Assembly: GCA_033239005.1 (NCBI GenBank)
Contig: BSQZ01000006.1
Span: 12,637,662-12,701,661, forward strand
Direction of reading: 5' to 3'
DNA: 64,000 bases
Source of the DNA: Lamellibrachia satsuma
Taxonomy: Eukaryota > Annelida > Polychaeta > Sabellida > Siboglinidae
Shown here in pieces: positions 38,304 to 52,579 of this stretch; the first letter of the stretch is position 1, and the number at the start of each line of letters is the position of its first letter. A model generated the notes under the pieces. That model made no database searches. It had not been told where the DNA came from and saw nothing but the letters and a program-made list of their open reading frames with translations. A program made the translations under genes and the position numbers.

Positions 38304-40326
38304 GGGAACGTAATTCTTGTGACCTAGTTTCAGCTCTGGAGTCCACTGGCGACCACGGCTGTTTTGATGCCTGTGTAAAGAATAGGATTATATTTTGTTT
38401 TTTTGGTGTACTCACAGAACTGACAAAAAACGATGTATTTTTTATGGTTTCAGACCGATGAAAAGATGTTAAAGGTGTGTGAGAAGTTTTATATATAAGA
38501 ATGTTCAGGGTAATTGTTTGAGAGTTATTTACAATGGGATACCATATATTATCGCTGGCGCACTGCCGGGATAGCACAATTTGTGTGCATAGGAAATCTG
38601 TTTGCTCAAAAGAGTCCGTTTGGGGGCATGAGCTTTGTGGGCTTATGTGCATTTAGACACCTAGCTAGGTATAAATATTGGTGGTCTCCATCGGTAACTA
38701 TAGCCTACCAGATTCAATCACAACAGAAGCTTCGTAATTCGTGTAATACAAATGTTTCAGTATAAATTTTAATATTATGGTAAATAATGACACAGTAAAA
38801 TAAAAGTAAAAAAAAAGTTTCTACAATCATAGGAACTTATAAATATAGACAACACTTATTCTAATCACAATGTTTGTTGATCAGAAGGAACAACTGTGTC
38901 AGACAACCTTGATGAGTCAGAAATGTAATTTCCCAATTAATTGTCCATGAAATAATTATTTAAATATCGGACCTCGTTTCAGATATTAAAAACATACTAC
39001 GCCGGATTATCGCTGGAACTGCTCATTTAGACATGTGGAATCAAGCGAAAAATCTTTAAATATTTATGCCTAACAAGGTGTCTAAATGCATAGAAGCTCA
39101 TGCCCTGAAACGGACTGTTTTTAGTAAAGAAAACATATTTGCTATGGCCTATGCATATAGATTTTGCTATGCCGGCACTGCGCGAGCGATAATATATGGT
39201 CAGGGTTGGCATGTAACGAAGTAAAAGTACTTCATTGCAATACTTGAGTAGTTATTTCAAGTAATTTGCGTGTAACGAAGTAGAATTTCGACTAAATACT
39301 TTTTACTTGTAACGAAGTAGTTTTATCTAAAGTAACGCGACTTTTTACTCCGTTACTTTTATTTACTTCGCAATATATTTTCATTACATTTTTTTGCGAA
39401 ACCGCTGGCGCTGCTGCCGGTGGCGCTCCACCGTCAACGACATTTCAAAAACTGTTCATAGTCGCCAGGCCAAAAGCTATTAATATCATTCAGTCGCCTG
39501 CCAATTGGCGATCATATTTGCATGCATACCTCTCTTCAGGAAATCGACGCAACCACTGTTTTATATCTACGTCAGTGAAAGAAGTCTGCCAAATATTGGC
39601 ATAGGTCAGGTCAAGGCCGTTGACATGAAATGTCACTTCGAGCACACAACGCTTGAACGCCATCTCAAACCACGATGCAAATGTCTCCGTCAGGGCGTTT
39701 TTTAACATACAAAGTGGGGGGGCAATGCCCCCCCAGCCCTTTCATTTGCCCCCCCCCAGTCAAACCAACTTGCCCCCCCCCAATACGTGCCCCCATTCTC
39801 CTTAACCAGCCCCTTGTATTACTGTAGGTCATAATTTGTATTCTTTTTGTTAGTGTGATTTAGTTAATTTTCATTGGTGGCAAAATCAAGAAAGTACCAA
39901 AGTTAAAGAAGGGCAAAATGTCTACAAAAGATCAATTTATTGATATGGCTCAGAGGGGAATCTTACATTTTCAAAAAAGGCTTTATATTTCCTGTTCCAT
40001 AACTAGATGCCAGGTTACTATTTTCATGTTACCATTTTCATGTTCGATGCGTCTCGAATGGTGAGGTTTACTTTCGACTCGAAAGTCGAAGAATAATGGC
40101 AATATCATGGACATAGGCAGTAGTACCCGAGTTATGGTGTGTTTATGTTAATGCATGCGACAGGAAGTGAGGAATGTAATAGCATCATAGCAATAACAGT
40201 GACGTATTGCCGAATGGCTTCTTCATACAGTTCATGCGAAGAACTGAAAACGTGCTTTGGCATAGCCATACATAGCCATAGAAGTGTTTACTTATGACGT
40301 CAGTGTTCCGGTGCTAGAATAGCTAA

Positions 40327-40429
<103 letters not shown>

Positions 40430-41369
40430 AATATGTGTACCTTCATGTTACTGTTTGTTTAAATTGTGTATAATTCAACAAGACCCGCCATCACATTTTA
40501 CACGATTGAGCCGCGTGCAATCCAGTTCTTTACAGTGATGTTGAAATAGCTGTTAACATAAACCGGTGTCCTGGCCGCGAAATTTCGAAACGTACCCGGT
40601 ATAGCACAGGCGAGACTAAACCACGCCCATTCGCTATTATCATTGGTCGAGAGCGAGCGGGCGGGGATTAACGATGTATCAACAACCTTTCAGTCGGCTG
40701 TTTTTTTTCTTCAAATAATAAATAAACCTGGCAAAGTGTGTGTAGTGTCCAACGAAAGTAATTGGAAACGTTTAACAAATATCACAAAATAATCACATTT
40801 TAATAATGATCCCTCTTGTAGGTAAGATGATACAAACATCACAACAGCCATAAACCTGTAAGGGTAGATTTTTTTGAGACAGTAACCTAGCCAATTCATT
40901 CTCCGCATCTTTGAGAAATCGAAATTTTAAGCATGGTAACTCAAAGAAGCATATTGTATACATACTAAACAAGTACATTTTAAAATGTATGAATAGTTGA
41001 TAGTGTGATGGAAAGTTGGCGGTCAGCAGGGACTTCAACTTTGGAAAATTGTTACTCAAAAGTTGGTGGTCCACATATTAACATAACAAATGTAATCGAC
41101 ATTTGCACATGTCAGTTTTTGGAAGTACGTATTTTCTATATTTTGATTTGTTATGTACTTAGCCAACCATTTGATTGATAGACATGTTTTGTATTACTCT
41201 CTTTTCTGCATTATGCCTATATCTTCAGTATATTTATGTCTAGAGTCTAGAGCATGTCGCCGCTCGCATTGTAATTCCACTATAAAAGTGTTTCAAATAG
41301 ACATGCTTTTCCTGAGTTAGTTATTACATTTAACCATCTAATTTGTCCATGTCGATATCCTGCCAGTCA
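40430..41369. other. 5' noncoding part of the inner hAT
   Basis: No gene recognised. It should hold the transposase promoter. A possible short upstream frame begins at 41370 (MPKRDRNAKRKLQKSYRNL) and stops at 41448, perhaps a frame-shifted N-terminus of the transposase. Confidence 0.4.
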
Positions 41370-41478
41370 TGCCTAAGAGAGACAGAAATGCAAAACGAAA
41401 ACTACAGAAGAGCTACAGAAATCTGCCGCAAAATGTCAACGCCTAGACACAATTTTTCGACGCAGCCTCAATAACTCA

Positions 41479-43933
41479 TTGCCAGAAATACCCACAATGT
41501 CGCCAGGGAACTATGATCCGTCCGCTGCCATCACACCTGATGACACTCCCAAAGACGAAGGTGTACCACCAGTCACAGAGATTCTGCCTTCGTCGTGCTC
41601 TCGCCCGAGTACCAGTTCATCAAGCAGCCATGATCCGTTCACTGCCATCACATCTGACGACACTCCCACAGAGATACTGCCTTCGTCGTGTTCTCGCCCG
41701 ATAGGCAGTTCATCAAGCAGTCATGATCCGTCCACTGCCATCACACCTGACCACACTCCTGGTGACAAAGATCACCACCTTACCCAGACACCTGGTCAGG
41801 AAACCGACAACGCAACTTCCCGCACACCGACGTACAAAGGAATTCCGTTAACTATTGCAGATGTTGTCAACAAATTCCCCGAGCTTCGCTCATTTTCAGC
41901 AAAGAAATGTGGCCGAACAAGGGCTCACATTGTATGCACAACATGTCAGGAGTATGATAAGATGGCAAAGAAAAGTTCTAAAAATGGCACTATAGCAATC
42001 ACAAGCGGCGTCAGGGCGGACTGTAGTGATAGGCTTGAAAGGGTCACTGACCATATGACCTCTGAACCGCACATAGCAGCAACAAGCAAGAAGAAGATGG
42101 ACGAAGCCTGGGAAGAGTGCACAACGTCGCATCCATGGCTGCGCGCACTCACTGCTTACAATAAGACTGTTTTTGCAATGCCTCTGCGAATGGCCGTCGA
42201 CGTGTACAACGACTGTCTAACCGAAACGGTCTCCGCCCGATCGTGGCCGATGCGGTCTCTGGCTTGTTTGGCGTCGGACCATCTGTTGGCCGCTATGCGA
42301 CAAAATGGCGCAGATGTGGAATTTGTTCCATTCACGTCCGCGTCTAGCGACCTACATTACAGGGACCCAAACTACTATAAGCAGATGCTGGATGTCATAT
42401 ACGAACTAGAGAAAGTGCGTCTGTCTCAAATGCACAGTCTTCAGCGTGCAGATTGATGGCAGCTGTGACAGGCAAATGTGGGACCACAAGTTTGTAAGTG
42501 GACGGATGGCTAACAGTGATGGTACCGTAACGAGTGTGTTCATCGTCATGCATTTCCCAGAGAAGAACGGCGCCCCTGGACTACTGGAAGCGGTTAACAA
42601 AGTTTTGGATCTGACCGGATGTAAAGACACGAAGCTCGTCGGTGTCACCACTGACGGCGAATCGGCAAACACTGGCAGACATGGTGGGTTATGATGTTTG
42701 CTTGCTGAATAAGTGCAGAGAGGTCTGGCAACTTTCTGGTGTGCTGCTCACCGGTCGGACTTAGCCATTGAGTCGGTCGTCAGCACCGTACCGGAGCTGG
42801 GCATCTGGAAGTCTAATCTACTGGGGCTCGTACGATTCTTCCGGACGCCGAGAAGGATGACGATGTTATCAGCGCAAGCCGGGAATGTCAAACAGTTCCC
42901 CCGGCACCACGATGTCAGGTTTGCCCAGCACGAGCTGCAGCTGGTGGATGCTGTGCTGAATAACCTACCAGCCTGCATTAAGGTGTGGGAACAGATGCAA
43001 GCACCAGAAAGTACCAGCGATAGAAAGGAGAAGGCTGAAGCCAAAGGGTTTCTGAGAATTTGGAACCACCAACAGAAGTCGATAACATCACTGATGGGCG
43101 ACATCCTGGAGATATTTGAAACACTCCAGAAGAAGTTGCAAAGGAGTGATTTGTTCATCAGTGATCTTCTCACTGTGACTGGCGCTGCCGTCAAGAAGTT
43201 GAGATTGATGAGGGATGGACCATTCCCGGGAAGAAGAAAGGAGAAAGAGAGTTGCCCAACCAATAGCACCAGTGAGGACCGAACACAGCGAAAGTTGATC
43301 CACCAGTTCGTTTGGACGAACCGTCGTGATGCACGAGCAATCAGGCTGGAGGTCGTGCAAGCATCCCACGAATACTTCTCTGAACGCATGCACCCGGAGC
43401 AGGAGGACGTCATCAAAGACATGAAGGGGTTGGTGATGTCACGCAATCTGGGATCATTCGTTGAGCATGGCGTGCGCGTCGTCAGGCGTCTTTTTCCAGA
43501 CGAGGCATCTGACTTTGCGGACGGAGCAGCCGAGCAATGTGAGAAAATGATGAATGTGCCGTTCCTGCCTGATGGCTGTGATCTCGGTTGTGAGATGACT
43601 GTCAGATTGCGGCAACTTCTGCCAGTCACCACAGGTTCAGTTCAGAAGGTGTTGGCATCTCTGGCTTGCATGAGTCCACACTCTATGCAGACCGAAAGGA
43701 TCGTGAGCCACCACAACCTCGTTGTCGACAATCACCGCACCAGCATGGGTGAGGACACGAGAAACACCCGCCTCGTGGTGGCATTGAATGGTGTGGGCAC
43801 CGCCTACTTTGACCCTCGACCCGCTGTCGTCAAATTCCTGGAGAAGACCAGAAGATGCGGGGCTCCAGATTGGGATATCTACGGGCAGCGTGAATTCGTT
43901 AGGAAATTCACCCGCGAAACGGGGTTCGTCTAG
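41479..43933 (+). pseudogene. hAT transposase, broken by one frameshift and two stops
   Basis: First frame 41479-42456: three Pro/Ser/Thr-rich repeats (HDPSTAITPD-type, about residues 10-100), then a BED-like finger (CTTCQEYDK ... DHMTSEPHIAA, C-x2-C and H-x5-H). A frameshift near 42430 leads to VFSVQIDGSCDRQMWDHKFV with the first catalytic aspartate, TTDGESANTGRH with the second, two in-frame stops at 42692 and 42710, then CAAHRSDLAIESV (CxxH) and a long helical insertion. The C-terminus (about 43655-43795; MSPHSMQTERIVSHHNLVVD, then NHRTSM) is the hAT dimerisation domain. It resembles KIAA1586/ZNF862-like hATs. The element cannot make the whole protein. Confidence 0.9.
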
Positions 43934-44103
43934 TAAAATTGAGACGACTGTCAAACGTACTGACTTGCAAGTTGCTAGAGACGTGTCATGTTTCTCTAAC
44001 TACTGCATGCGTTTGTACTAAAAAATTCTGGGATATAAGTGTAACATTAATTTTATACCGAGATGCAGTCGTCAGTGTGCAATCATATGGATAAAAAGAT
44101 ACT

Positions 44104-44109
44104 GACACA

Positions 44110-44157
<48 letters not shown>

Positions 44158-44167
44158 CACACACACA
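44104..44167. repeat. (ACGC)n then (AC)n repeat
   Basis: Tandem acgc units followed by acacac, inside the inner hAT downstream of the transposase. Confidence 0.95.
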
Positions 44168-44293
44168 TAAATATATATAAAGGTTTCATACATTCCTAAG
44201 GGTTATGTAAATAATAATTAATAATGCGTAAGGTGCCCTTTTTAAGCATTGCCCCCCCAGTGAAAATTCAATAAAAAACGCCCTGGTCTCCGT

Positions 44294-45300
44294 TGCACCA
44301 TATAAACTATTAATCAGTAAGTTTCCAATACGTATTATAAATATTAAAATTTGCAATTTCGACAATGTATTGATAATCCCCATACACTGACACAATTCTG
44401 ATATTCGTGAGTGAACGCGCATCGTGGATCGAGAACGAGAACCGTTTTTCGGCCATTGGTATTGTCAACAACGGCCTTACCGGCTTACGTCAGCATCAAA
44501 TAGCATTTTACTTTCACGAATAAAATTCATATTGAGATGTTTAATAAATTCATAATAATGATTACTCTACAGAACTAAACAGTAACGAATTGATACTCTG
44601 CCATTTGGCAGCATATTTTCCCAGCAATGGCTTATTCAAGCCGACCCATAAATAATATCAAAGACAGGGACAGGGGCCCACTTTTAATTGCAAGTAATAA
44701 CAGTATTCCTCTGTTGCACTGGTCTGTCTTCTGATCAATTCTAGCCCCAGCTGATACCAGGTAACCAACACAACTGGCTACTAAAGCGTGTTGTTTCAAT
44801 GTTTGTGTGAGCTGATATAAGACATGTCTGGGAAGACATGATAAGGCGGGGGTTCACAAGCCAGATGGCTTCTTCAGCTAGGCATCAGATGTCTTTGTTA
44901 ATTTTACTATGGGCAGTGCTAGGTTGTATTACCTCTGACCAGTTTCCCTGAGAGGCTACTACTAGTACTGGACTGACCCTCTACCTACTCCGATACAATC
45001 ACACCTGCGTATACACATCCTGTTGTACAGTCTAGCTCTTCCCATACCTCAGTGAAACAGGTCGATAAAAAGACAGATTGAGCCTCATATTTAATTAAGT
45101 TCTGTATTTAACTGAAATTATTTGATGTCGTGAGCGCTCATTAAATATAATGTTATTTTCCAAGCATCCATGGCAAGTGAGCACCGTGTTCAATGGTGGC
45201 AGACCGATTGACCAGCTAAGGCTGTCTGGGAGCACATTGTTATAGGCATAGTGGTTGCAAAACAGTTGTCAGATGCAAATTGTGTAATTTATATAATATT
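44294..45300. other. Right-hand body of the outer hAT-like element
   Basis: No gene recognised. Short minus-strand frames only. Confidence 0.4.
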
Positions 45301-45700
45301 ACTCTAATATTACTGTTGTACTTTTACTTCAAGTACTTTTAAAAAGTAGTTTTACTTTTTACTCAAGTACTTTTTTTACAAAGTAATTTTACTTTTACTC
45401 AAGTAGTTTTTAGGTGAATTACTTTTACTTTTACTCAAGTACAAAATAAAAGTAATTCAGTCAACCCTGAATATGGTATCCAGTTGTAAATAACTCTAAA
45501 ACGATACCGTGACAATTTTTACTTATAAAGCTTCTCACACACTTTTAACATGTTTTCATCGGTCTGAAACCAGAAATATTTACACCGTTTGGTGTCAGCT
45601 CGGTGAATACAGTGAAAGGCAAAATATAATCCCATTCCTTACACAGGCATCAAAACAGCCGAGGTCGCCAGTGGACTCCACCACGAGACCTACGTTCCCC

Positions 45701-45900
45701 ATACCGCAGTTCCGTGAAGCGATTTCATTGACATCGGACACGGTGTTGAAAGATGACTGGTCGCATATGTGGGTTGATGCCAATGCCTCCCCATATCATC
45801 ACGCCTGGGCCTCCGCATGGGTTCCTCTCCATCACGCACCTATCAGCGTATGTTTCGTCGTCTCCTTGTCAATGTACCATCGTCGTTCATCCAAGAACAG
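45701..45900 (-). pseudogene. Tc1-like transposase relic, central part (block C)
   Basis: Equivalent to 29253-29480 in B (catatgtgggttgatgccaat, cctccccatatcatcacgc), with a short deletion after ctccttgtcaatg. Separated from its C-terminal part by 7.4 kb of nested insertions. Confidence 0.8.
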
Positions 45901-46284
45901 GTCCATACACACTTTCTTTGCTCATTCATTACCGCAACCCCATTTCGGCGAGTTCCCAGTTCATTCATTCGCATGAAAACAGTGCCTGATGTGTGGTTGA
46001 ACTATATGTTTGAGCAACGTTGTGTAGTAACAGGCGCATGGCTGAATACCTTTCATAGAAGTCCAATTGGTGTTTAAATTAATCAGTAGTCGGGGAAATG
46101 TTAAATTATACACTATAAAAAAGCACATTTAAGCAGCAATCATATATTGCGTTTACGTAACGGATTGAATGTTTAGGTCAATAGTGACATAGACTGATCT
46201 GCTGTTGTACCACTAAAATATACACCACTGTTCACTGCAGCTGTGGTTTAAGTTACATGCTTCTGGTTCTGTTTTTCGTGGCAG

Positions 46285-46536
46285 ATGAAGGTCATACTGA
46301 TGTTGCTGATGCTGATGGCGCCATTCTGCGAAGGTGTGCAGCCAATAGACCCAGAATGCTTTCATTGCTTACGCAAGTTTTACGAGTGCTACAAACAGAA
46401 TGGGTGTGCTCATAAGGCTAACAAGAATTTCAGTGCATCCTGCAAGAGGGAATACGACGAATGCATCAAGTTCTGCAATACTATGCTTAAGCGGTTGAGA
46501 ACAGATGACTTTCCTGTCAGTCACCAGACACTATAA
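46285..46536 (+). CDS. Secreted seven-cysteine peptide, copy C
   Basis: 83 codons with the start at the same acceptor (ctgtttttcgtggcag|ATG). Signal peptide and all seven mature cysteines as in copy B; only one of the first 77 residues differs (E for D at 56). A small insertion (cagtcaccagacac against catcagacac in B) shifts the last codons, so the peptide ends DFPVSHQTL. An AATAAA-type signal is at 46914. The donor-like g|gtaagaaac follows 14 bp after the stop. It is either a functional near-duplicate of B with a new tail, or a copy in which only the C-terminus is decaying. Function unknown. Confidence 0.75.
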   Translation: MKVILMLLMLMAPFCEGVQPIDPECFHCLRKFYECYKQNGCAHKANKNFSASCKREYDECIKFCNTMLKRLRTDDFPVSHQTL

Positions 46537-47390
46537 GTGGGGCATGACATCTGGTAAGAAACACGTTCCTGAAATATGCCATCAATAGAGGAAGGCAGTG
46601 TTAGTTGAGCCACTGACATAGTTGAGCCGCCGATGTCTCCGAAGAAACTACAGCAGCAACAGATAAGTGATGCCAGCCAGTTTTTTAATACGATTGACGT
46701 AAAATATGTGCAATTTTCACAAAGGTCAGAAACTGTGAGTTAAAATATGTTTCTTGATGTTTTTCATAATTTTTGGTGTTGTGAATAATGTATGCTCGTG
46801 TGTAAACTATCAACGGACGTGACTAGACTTCGTTGTCTGTGCACTTATAAATCGTTTAACTATTCACAGAGAAGAAGTTGATTTTACATCACTTCGCGCA
46901 TTAATGAGAAGTTAATAAAAACAATTTTATTTTTGAAACGGGGCTAGTTGAGCATTGGCTAAGCACAAATAAAGAACGAAGACAAATGTTGCATTACTCC
47001 AAAATGCATAATGGAATTCATCATTCTGAGCAAATTGGGACATCTGACTGCTACAAGTCAACAGAATGGCAGTTAGTTGCAATGGTCGCAAATTGCCTAG
47101 TATTATATTAATAAAGCGTGTTCACTTGTCAGTGACGTTTTGTACCCATTGTCTAGATGCGTTGGCTGAGTTGTTATGAAATGTTAGTAGAAGGCCTACG
47201 TGAATTATACAAACAGAGCATTTTCCCATTGTGACTCAATCTTGGCGACACTGACTCAGTTTACCCCACACCAAGTGGTAGTTGAGACAGTGTAGCGGTT
47301 TAAATTAGCTATATATAATTATCCATTCATACTATATCTATCTAAATTGACTACTAATAATGAAAGATTATGTGAGTGGAAACAATTGGA

Positions 47391-47707
<317 letters not shown>

Positions 47708-48630
47708 GAATGCGTGCATTCATGCATGCTTGAGTCAGTAAGAACATTAGTAATGCACAACAGAAAGTGCACACAACCGATTTTATAATTATGAAAAAAG
47801 TGGATTGTAAGCAGATGGTAGACAAGGAGATGATAAATAACGTGGATCGAAAGCTCAGTTGGTTGGATAAGACATATAACAAGCCTCTATCCACACAACG
47901 ATTGGGCAAATAGCTTTTGCCAAACCACTTTCCGTTTACCGATTTGTTGTTTTTATTTGTGAAAATATGTGTCTTACTAAGGCATTCTTATTGTTTATCT
48001 TACATATTTCCTTGTTGATATATTAGGCCACTCAATATATGCCATTTAAAGGGCAAATCGTCAACAAATTGTAATAGTAGCATTCTGATTAATGTATTTT
48101 CATTCCAAATATAGCAAAGAATTATATATTATATGTGATGTGGGTGACAAAGAAAAACAAAGCATCTAACCATTTCCATTTTGATCCGAGTTTGAGCAAA
48201 CGTTGCAACGTTTAGGGGTTAGGGGTAGGGGATAGAAACATGGTCATGTCTTGATCGATTTTCAACCAATCTTCAATATTAAGGTATCAATATATTTGAA
48301 TTGAGACTATATTTCGCATAATACCAAAGCTACAATTCACCTTTTATTATAGGTGTGTGACTGCCGCTAAAAATTAAATAATTTCGGAGTGTGTGTTGAT
48401 ATATTTTGGGATTTATAGTTCTTGTCATTGCCACGCAAAAGCATCAAGTTATCTGTGGCCAATAACGCAAATCCCAAACACCTGTCTCGTATGCCGCATA
48501 AATTGCTAATGGCCTATGTGACCATACCCAAGCAATCTAAGGTGATTAACAATCAAATCACTGGAACATTGATACCTAATCAATATTGTTGTACACCAAC
48601 AAAAATAAGCTTGCCCATTTGGCGACACCT

Positions 48631-48763
<133 letters not shown>

Positions 48764-48769
48764 TTAGTG

Positions 48770-49415
48770 TCATTTTCTGGAACAGACAAAGTCACATTGG
48801 AGCAAAACAGGCCTTTGCATTCACCACATGCCGGAGAACATATTTTCATATTTTCTGCAGCAGCATCGAAGTGCGTAGTACAGTCGGTCGTGCAGATACA
48901 ATATATGTTTCCATGAGATATTCAGGTGCAAGTCGGTGTGCTCAGGGAACATACCCTCATCGTTGATCTCCCACATCCACCCACTCCATTGCTGGATCTA
49001 ATGTTAAGGATGTTCGCTATGGCACTGAGCTGACGGTGATGCGGAGTTGTACTCAAGTCGTACTGGTTGACACCTTCTGGTAGAAGCAATGCAAACAAAG
49101 TTCGCCAGGTTGACCATTGTACATTGGACCCATCTTCGTAACCATCAACGACTATAATGGTTTGATCGTATAAATAGACACTTCATCCGATAAGTTGCTG
49201 ACACATTTGCCTGCAACTTATCGGATGTGGCGTCTAAAATTTGTATCATAGGTGTATCCACCATTCCATGGAATTCTGTGCAGGAGGGCGCCGTCATCTA
49301 AGACATTCGGCATGGCATTCGGTGGGGTAGGCATGTCAGAAAGGCCGGAGGGAAGTTGGTTCAATAAGGCATCTGCTAATGTTGGTTTGTTGGCTGCAGG
49401 CAACACATTAGTCAT
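48770..49415 (-). pseudogene. Relic of an unknown repeated ORF
   Basis: Minus strand: LADALLNQLPSGLSDMP, then NVLDDGALLHRIPWNGGYTY (49330-49230), a frameshift, TIIVVDGYEDGS, TWRTLFALLLPEG (about 49160-49060), and farther on [18 protein letters not shown] (about 48845-48785). A LLHRxPW...GTY segment followed by a VxFDGY strand recurs in multi-copy ORFs of marine invertebrate genomes, I believe transposon-associated, but I cannot name the family. It is present in block C and deleted in B. Confidence 0.5.
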
Positions 49416-49489
49416 TTCAAGAAGTGCTGGCGGATAACTTTAAAGTTCAAGTGGGAAAACTTCATGCAGATCTCCACGGCTTTTCGTTG

Positions 49490-49925
49490 CAGTAATCAGA
49501 TGCTGGAATAGCAGTAGCAATAGTTTTATCAAACTCACAAAAAACATAATCTTTTCGTGCAACTGGAGCAGCAGTAGCGATAATATTATAAAACCCACAT
49601 AAAACATAATCTCTTCGTTCAAATGGACAGACAAAAGTAACGATAATATTGTCAAACTCACAGAAAACATAACCTTTTCGTGCAACTGGAACAGCAGTAA
49701 CGATAATATTATCAAACCCACATAAAACATAATCTCTTCGTGCAAATGGACAGACAACAGTAACGATAATATTATTAAACTCACAGAAAGCATAATATTT
49801 TCGTGCAACTGAAAGAGTAGTAGTGAAAATAGGATCAAACTCACAGAAAACATAGTCTTTTCGTTCAACAGGAACAGCAGTAGCGATAATATTTTCAAAC
49901 TCACACTCTTTTTGTGCAAACAATA
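49490..49925. repeat. 60-bp minisatellite, about 7 units (block C)
   Basis: Same unit as 35660-36290. Some units carry a 6-bp difference (ataatctcttcg). The array is shorter than in B. Confidence 0.85.
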
Positions 49926-50605
49926 AACAAACCACTCATGTGAATATGTTGACATCTGTATTAAAGTGGTTATGATTGAACTGAATTGTGAATGTTGTTT
50001 CTTCTGTATAACTCTACATTCTATGTATTTATAATAGGATCAATCATCTTAGAGAAATTAGGTTGAGTTACTGTGCTCTATCATATCTTCATCCAGCATC
50101 CTACAAGGTCTCTCTTATATGGGTACGTGGCCACACACAGATTAAAGAAAATGTACGACGATTTTCTTTAGTTAATTGTTATGCAACTAGTTGGGGGTTT
50201 CGTAGAATTAAAGTGTCATTATTATCTGGGTTTTTTCGTTCACCAAATACATTTAAGTTAACATGGTTTAATGTTTATTGCTGTAGGATATTGACCGTCA
50301 GAATTAGACATACGGAATACTGTAGCCTGTGTGTCGTTCCTTAACAACCTGGTAAAGCGGAAGTCGCAGAAGTTGTCTTTCTTCTGTCATTCATGTTTGG
50401 ATTCAAATGTCATGTCTGGATTCAAATATATATTCAAATTAGACACTCATCAAACCCAGGTAGAGTAGATTCATCCCACTTACAACAACAAAAACAGTGG
50501 AATTCTCTTCCTCCATGTAATTCGTTAACTACATTCCAGACAAGTCTCACTCAACACCGACTAAGCAACATGCGCACTGGCGTCATTTACATGGATACTA
50601 CTCTT

Positions 50606-52078
50606 TTATGCAGTTGATGCAGTCGATGAGATGACGTGGAAGGGAGTCAAGCGTGGACTGGTACAATCATCCGCCGTATGCTTCAAGTATTTGTCGATAT
50701 GTCCCTTGAATTGGTTGATGTTCATGGACATAACCGCTGTCCCCGGATGTTTACTGAAGTCATTTACAATCCTCTGGGTGAAAAAGCACTTCCGTATCTC
50801 AAATCTTGAGAGCACTTTGGTGATTTTAAATGACTCTTGTTGCAGACTTTCCGTGTCTGTGACGAAGAAGTCAGCAGGAAGAATTCTTTCTAATCCATTG
50901 ACTATTTTGAAAACCTCAAGTAGGTCGACTCTCAGTCGCCCAGTCTCGAGAGTAGTGATGTTTAGAGCTCTCAACCTATTAGGGTATTCCATATGTCTCA
51001 AGCCCGGTATCATCCTGGTCGCCCTACGTTGTACTCTTTCTAATAAGTTTATGTATTTTTGTTTGATTGGGCGCCATTCCTGAATGCAGTAGTCCAGATG
51101 CGATCTTACAAGTGACTTGTATATTATTGTACCACTACCTTTTTTGATGGCTCTGGTGATCATGCTTGAATTGGCGCCATTCCTAAGTGCAGTAGTCCAG
51201 CCACCACCTCCTCGGTCTGATATTTGCTCTGTTGATCGTGCCTAGTATTGCATTTGCCTTATTGGATGCTTCAGCAACACTCTGCTCCGTTACTTCAAAT
51301 ATGTCTGCTGTTATCACGCCTAATTGTATTTCTGTGTGTGATGTTTCTATGGGGGTCATCACTGTGTGACCATAATGCACACATTTGCATTTTTCTGCAT
51401 TAAATAGCATTAGCCAGCCTATACTTTACTCATGCATGCTATTTAGGCATTTCTGTAAGTTCTCAGCGTCTTCGCACGATGTTACCTAACTAAACAGTTT
51501 TGTGTCATCAGCAAATTTTAGAAGATTGTTAAACATACACTCGTCTATGTCGTTATTATATATTACAAATAGTATTGGTCCCAATACCGACCATTGTGGA
51601 ACACCATTCTTTTGCGGATGTCCACGCCGAACTTTATCCATTTATAAAGACATGTTGTTCCCTGTCAGATAACCACTCAGATATCCATCTATCTTTGTCT
51701 CCTCGTATCCCTTCTCCTCCTATTCCCTTCTTTGTATATGTGGGGTTAACGTTAGCACTTTTGTCAGTTAGTGCGTGTGCTATGGCCGGGGCCACTTCTC
51801 GGAGTATTGGTCAACTTATGCTTAATATTGTTGAACACTCGTTATCTACTCAAGGGGCTTTATATGGCCTTAGGTGCGACAACTTCTTAAATGCCATTTC
51901 AGTGGTGAACTCTATATTTTTGAGGGGCTCTTCCACAGTCTTGGGGAATATCTTCACGGGAAGTTGTCAATATCAAGTAGTCAATATCTTCGTCAGTGAA
52001 CACTGAGGCAAAGTAGTCGTGTAATACATTTACTGTCGCTTTGTCATCAAACTGTGTTTCCCTTACCTCTTCTTTGTT
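50606..52078 (-). pseudogene. CR1-like LINE, RT part (block C)
   Basis: The minus strand, upstream to downstream, begins LHDYFASVFTDED, then a degraded region, DIRKRMVFHNGRYWDQYYL with the GxVLGPIL-type block in a shifted frame, NLLMTQNCLV (shifted LKFADDTKL), NAEKCKCVHYGHT, and an intact 185-codon frame (51163-50606) with HLDYCIQEWRPI, LLERVQRRATRMIPGLRHME, ETGRLRVDLLEVFKIVNGLE. The RT middle is deleted. Same lineage as the CR1 tail of block A. Confidence 0.85.
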
Positions 52079-52425
52079 CCCTTATGAACATATACCGCCG
52101 TATGTCTTGGTGAATACCATGGTGTTTTGAAACAGATAAATCATGATAAACCATTGTATGCAATGGTGTTTTAGAGAGAAAAACATGGTAAAATACCATG
52201 GTGTTTTGAAACAGGTAAACCATGGTTTACCATACAATTACCATACACAATATCTGAAAAAAGCATGGTCTACGACAGTTTAACATGTAATGTCATTGAA
52301 TGCCATGGTACACCATGTAATACCATGTAATACCGCCAAATATCCTTATGAAAATATGCCATGGAATTACATGATATGCCATTATATACCATGGCATGTA
52401 ATTACATTGTATATTTTCACAAGGG
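52079..52425. mobile_element. 347-bp MITE rich in ACCATGGT, inserted in CR1
   Basis: Left end cccttatgaacatatacc; the reverse complement of the right end is cccttgtgaaaatataca. The interior has repeated accatggt and ataccatg palindromes. The flanks rejoin a CR1 frame (SGNKEE, from ccctctggaaa and aaagaagagg), so the host is a CR1 linker. Flanks share only tt. Confidence 0.65.
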
Positions 52426-52579
52426 TTTCCAGAGGGATAAATCCTCGCTCTGCACTGCAGAGTTAAGCACAGATTTGAAAACGTTAAATATTTTGTATTA
52501 ACTTCATTATCCTGAATGTATGTGGAATGTGAACCAGCGTTACCACTGGCTGCTAAGGTAACGTAACAAGTTTGCTTTT

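Noticed and set aside
42748..43632. 294-codon minus-strand ORF
   Set aside because: Antisense shadow of the hAT transposase.
50063..50344. RNase H-like YKVSLIWVRGHTQIKEN
   Set aside because: A single short motif with no flanking RNase H blocks; the B copy does not preserve it.
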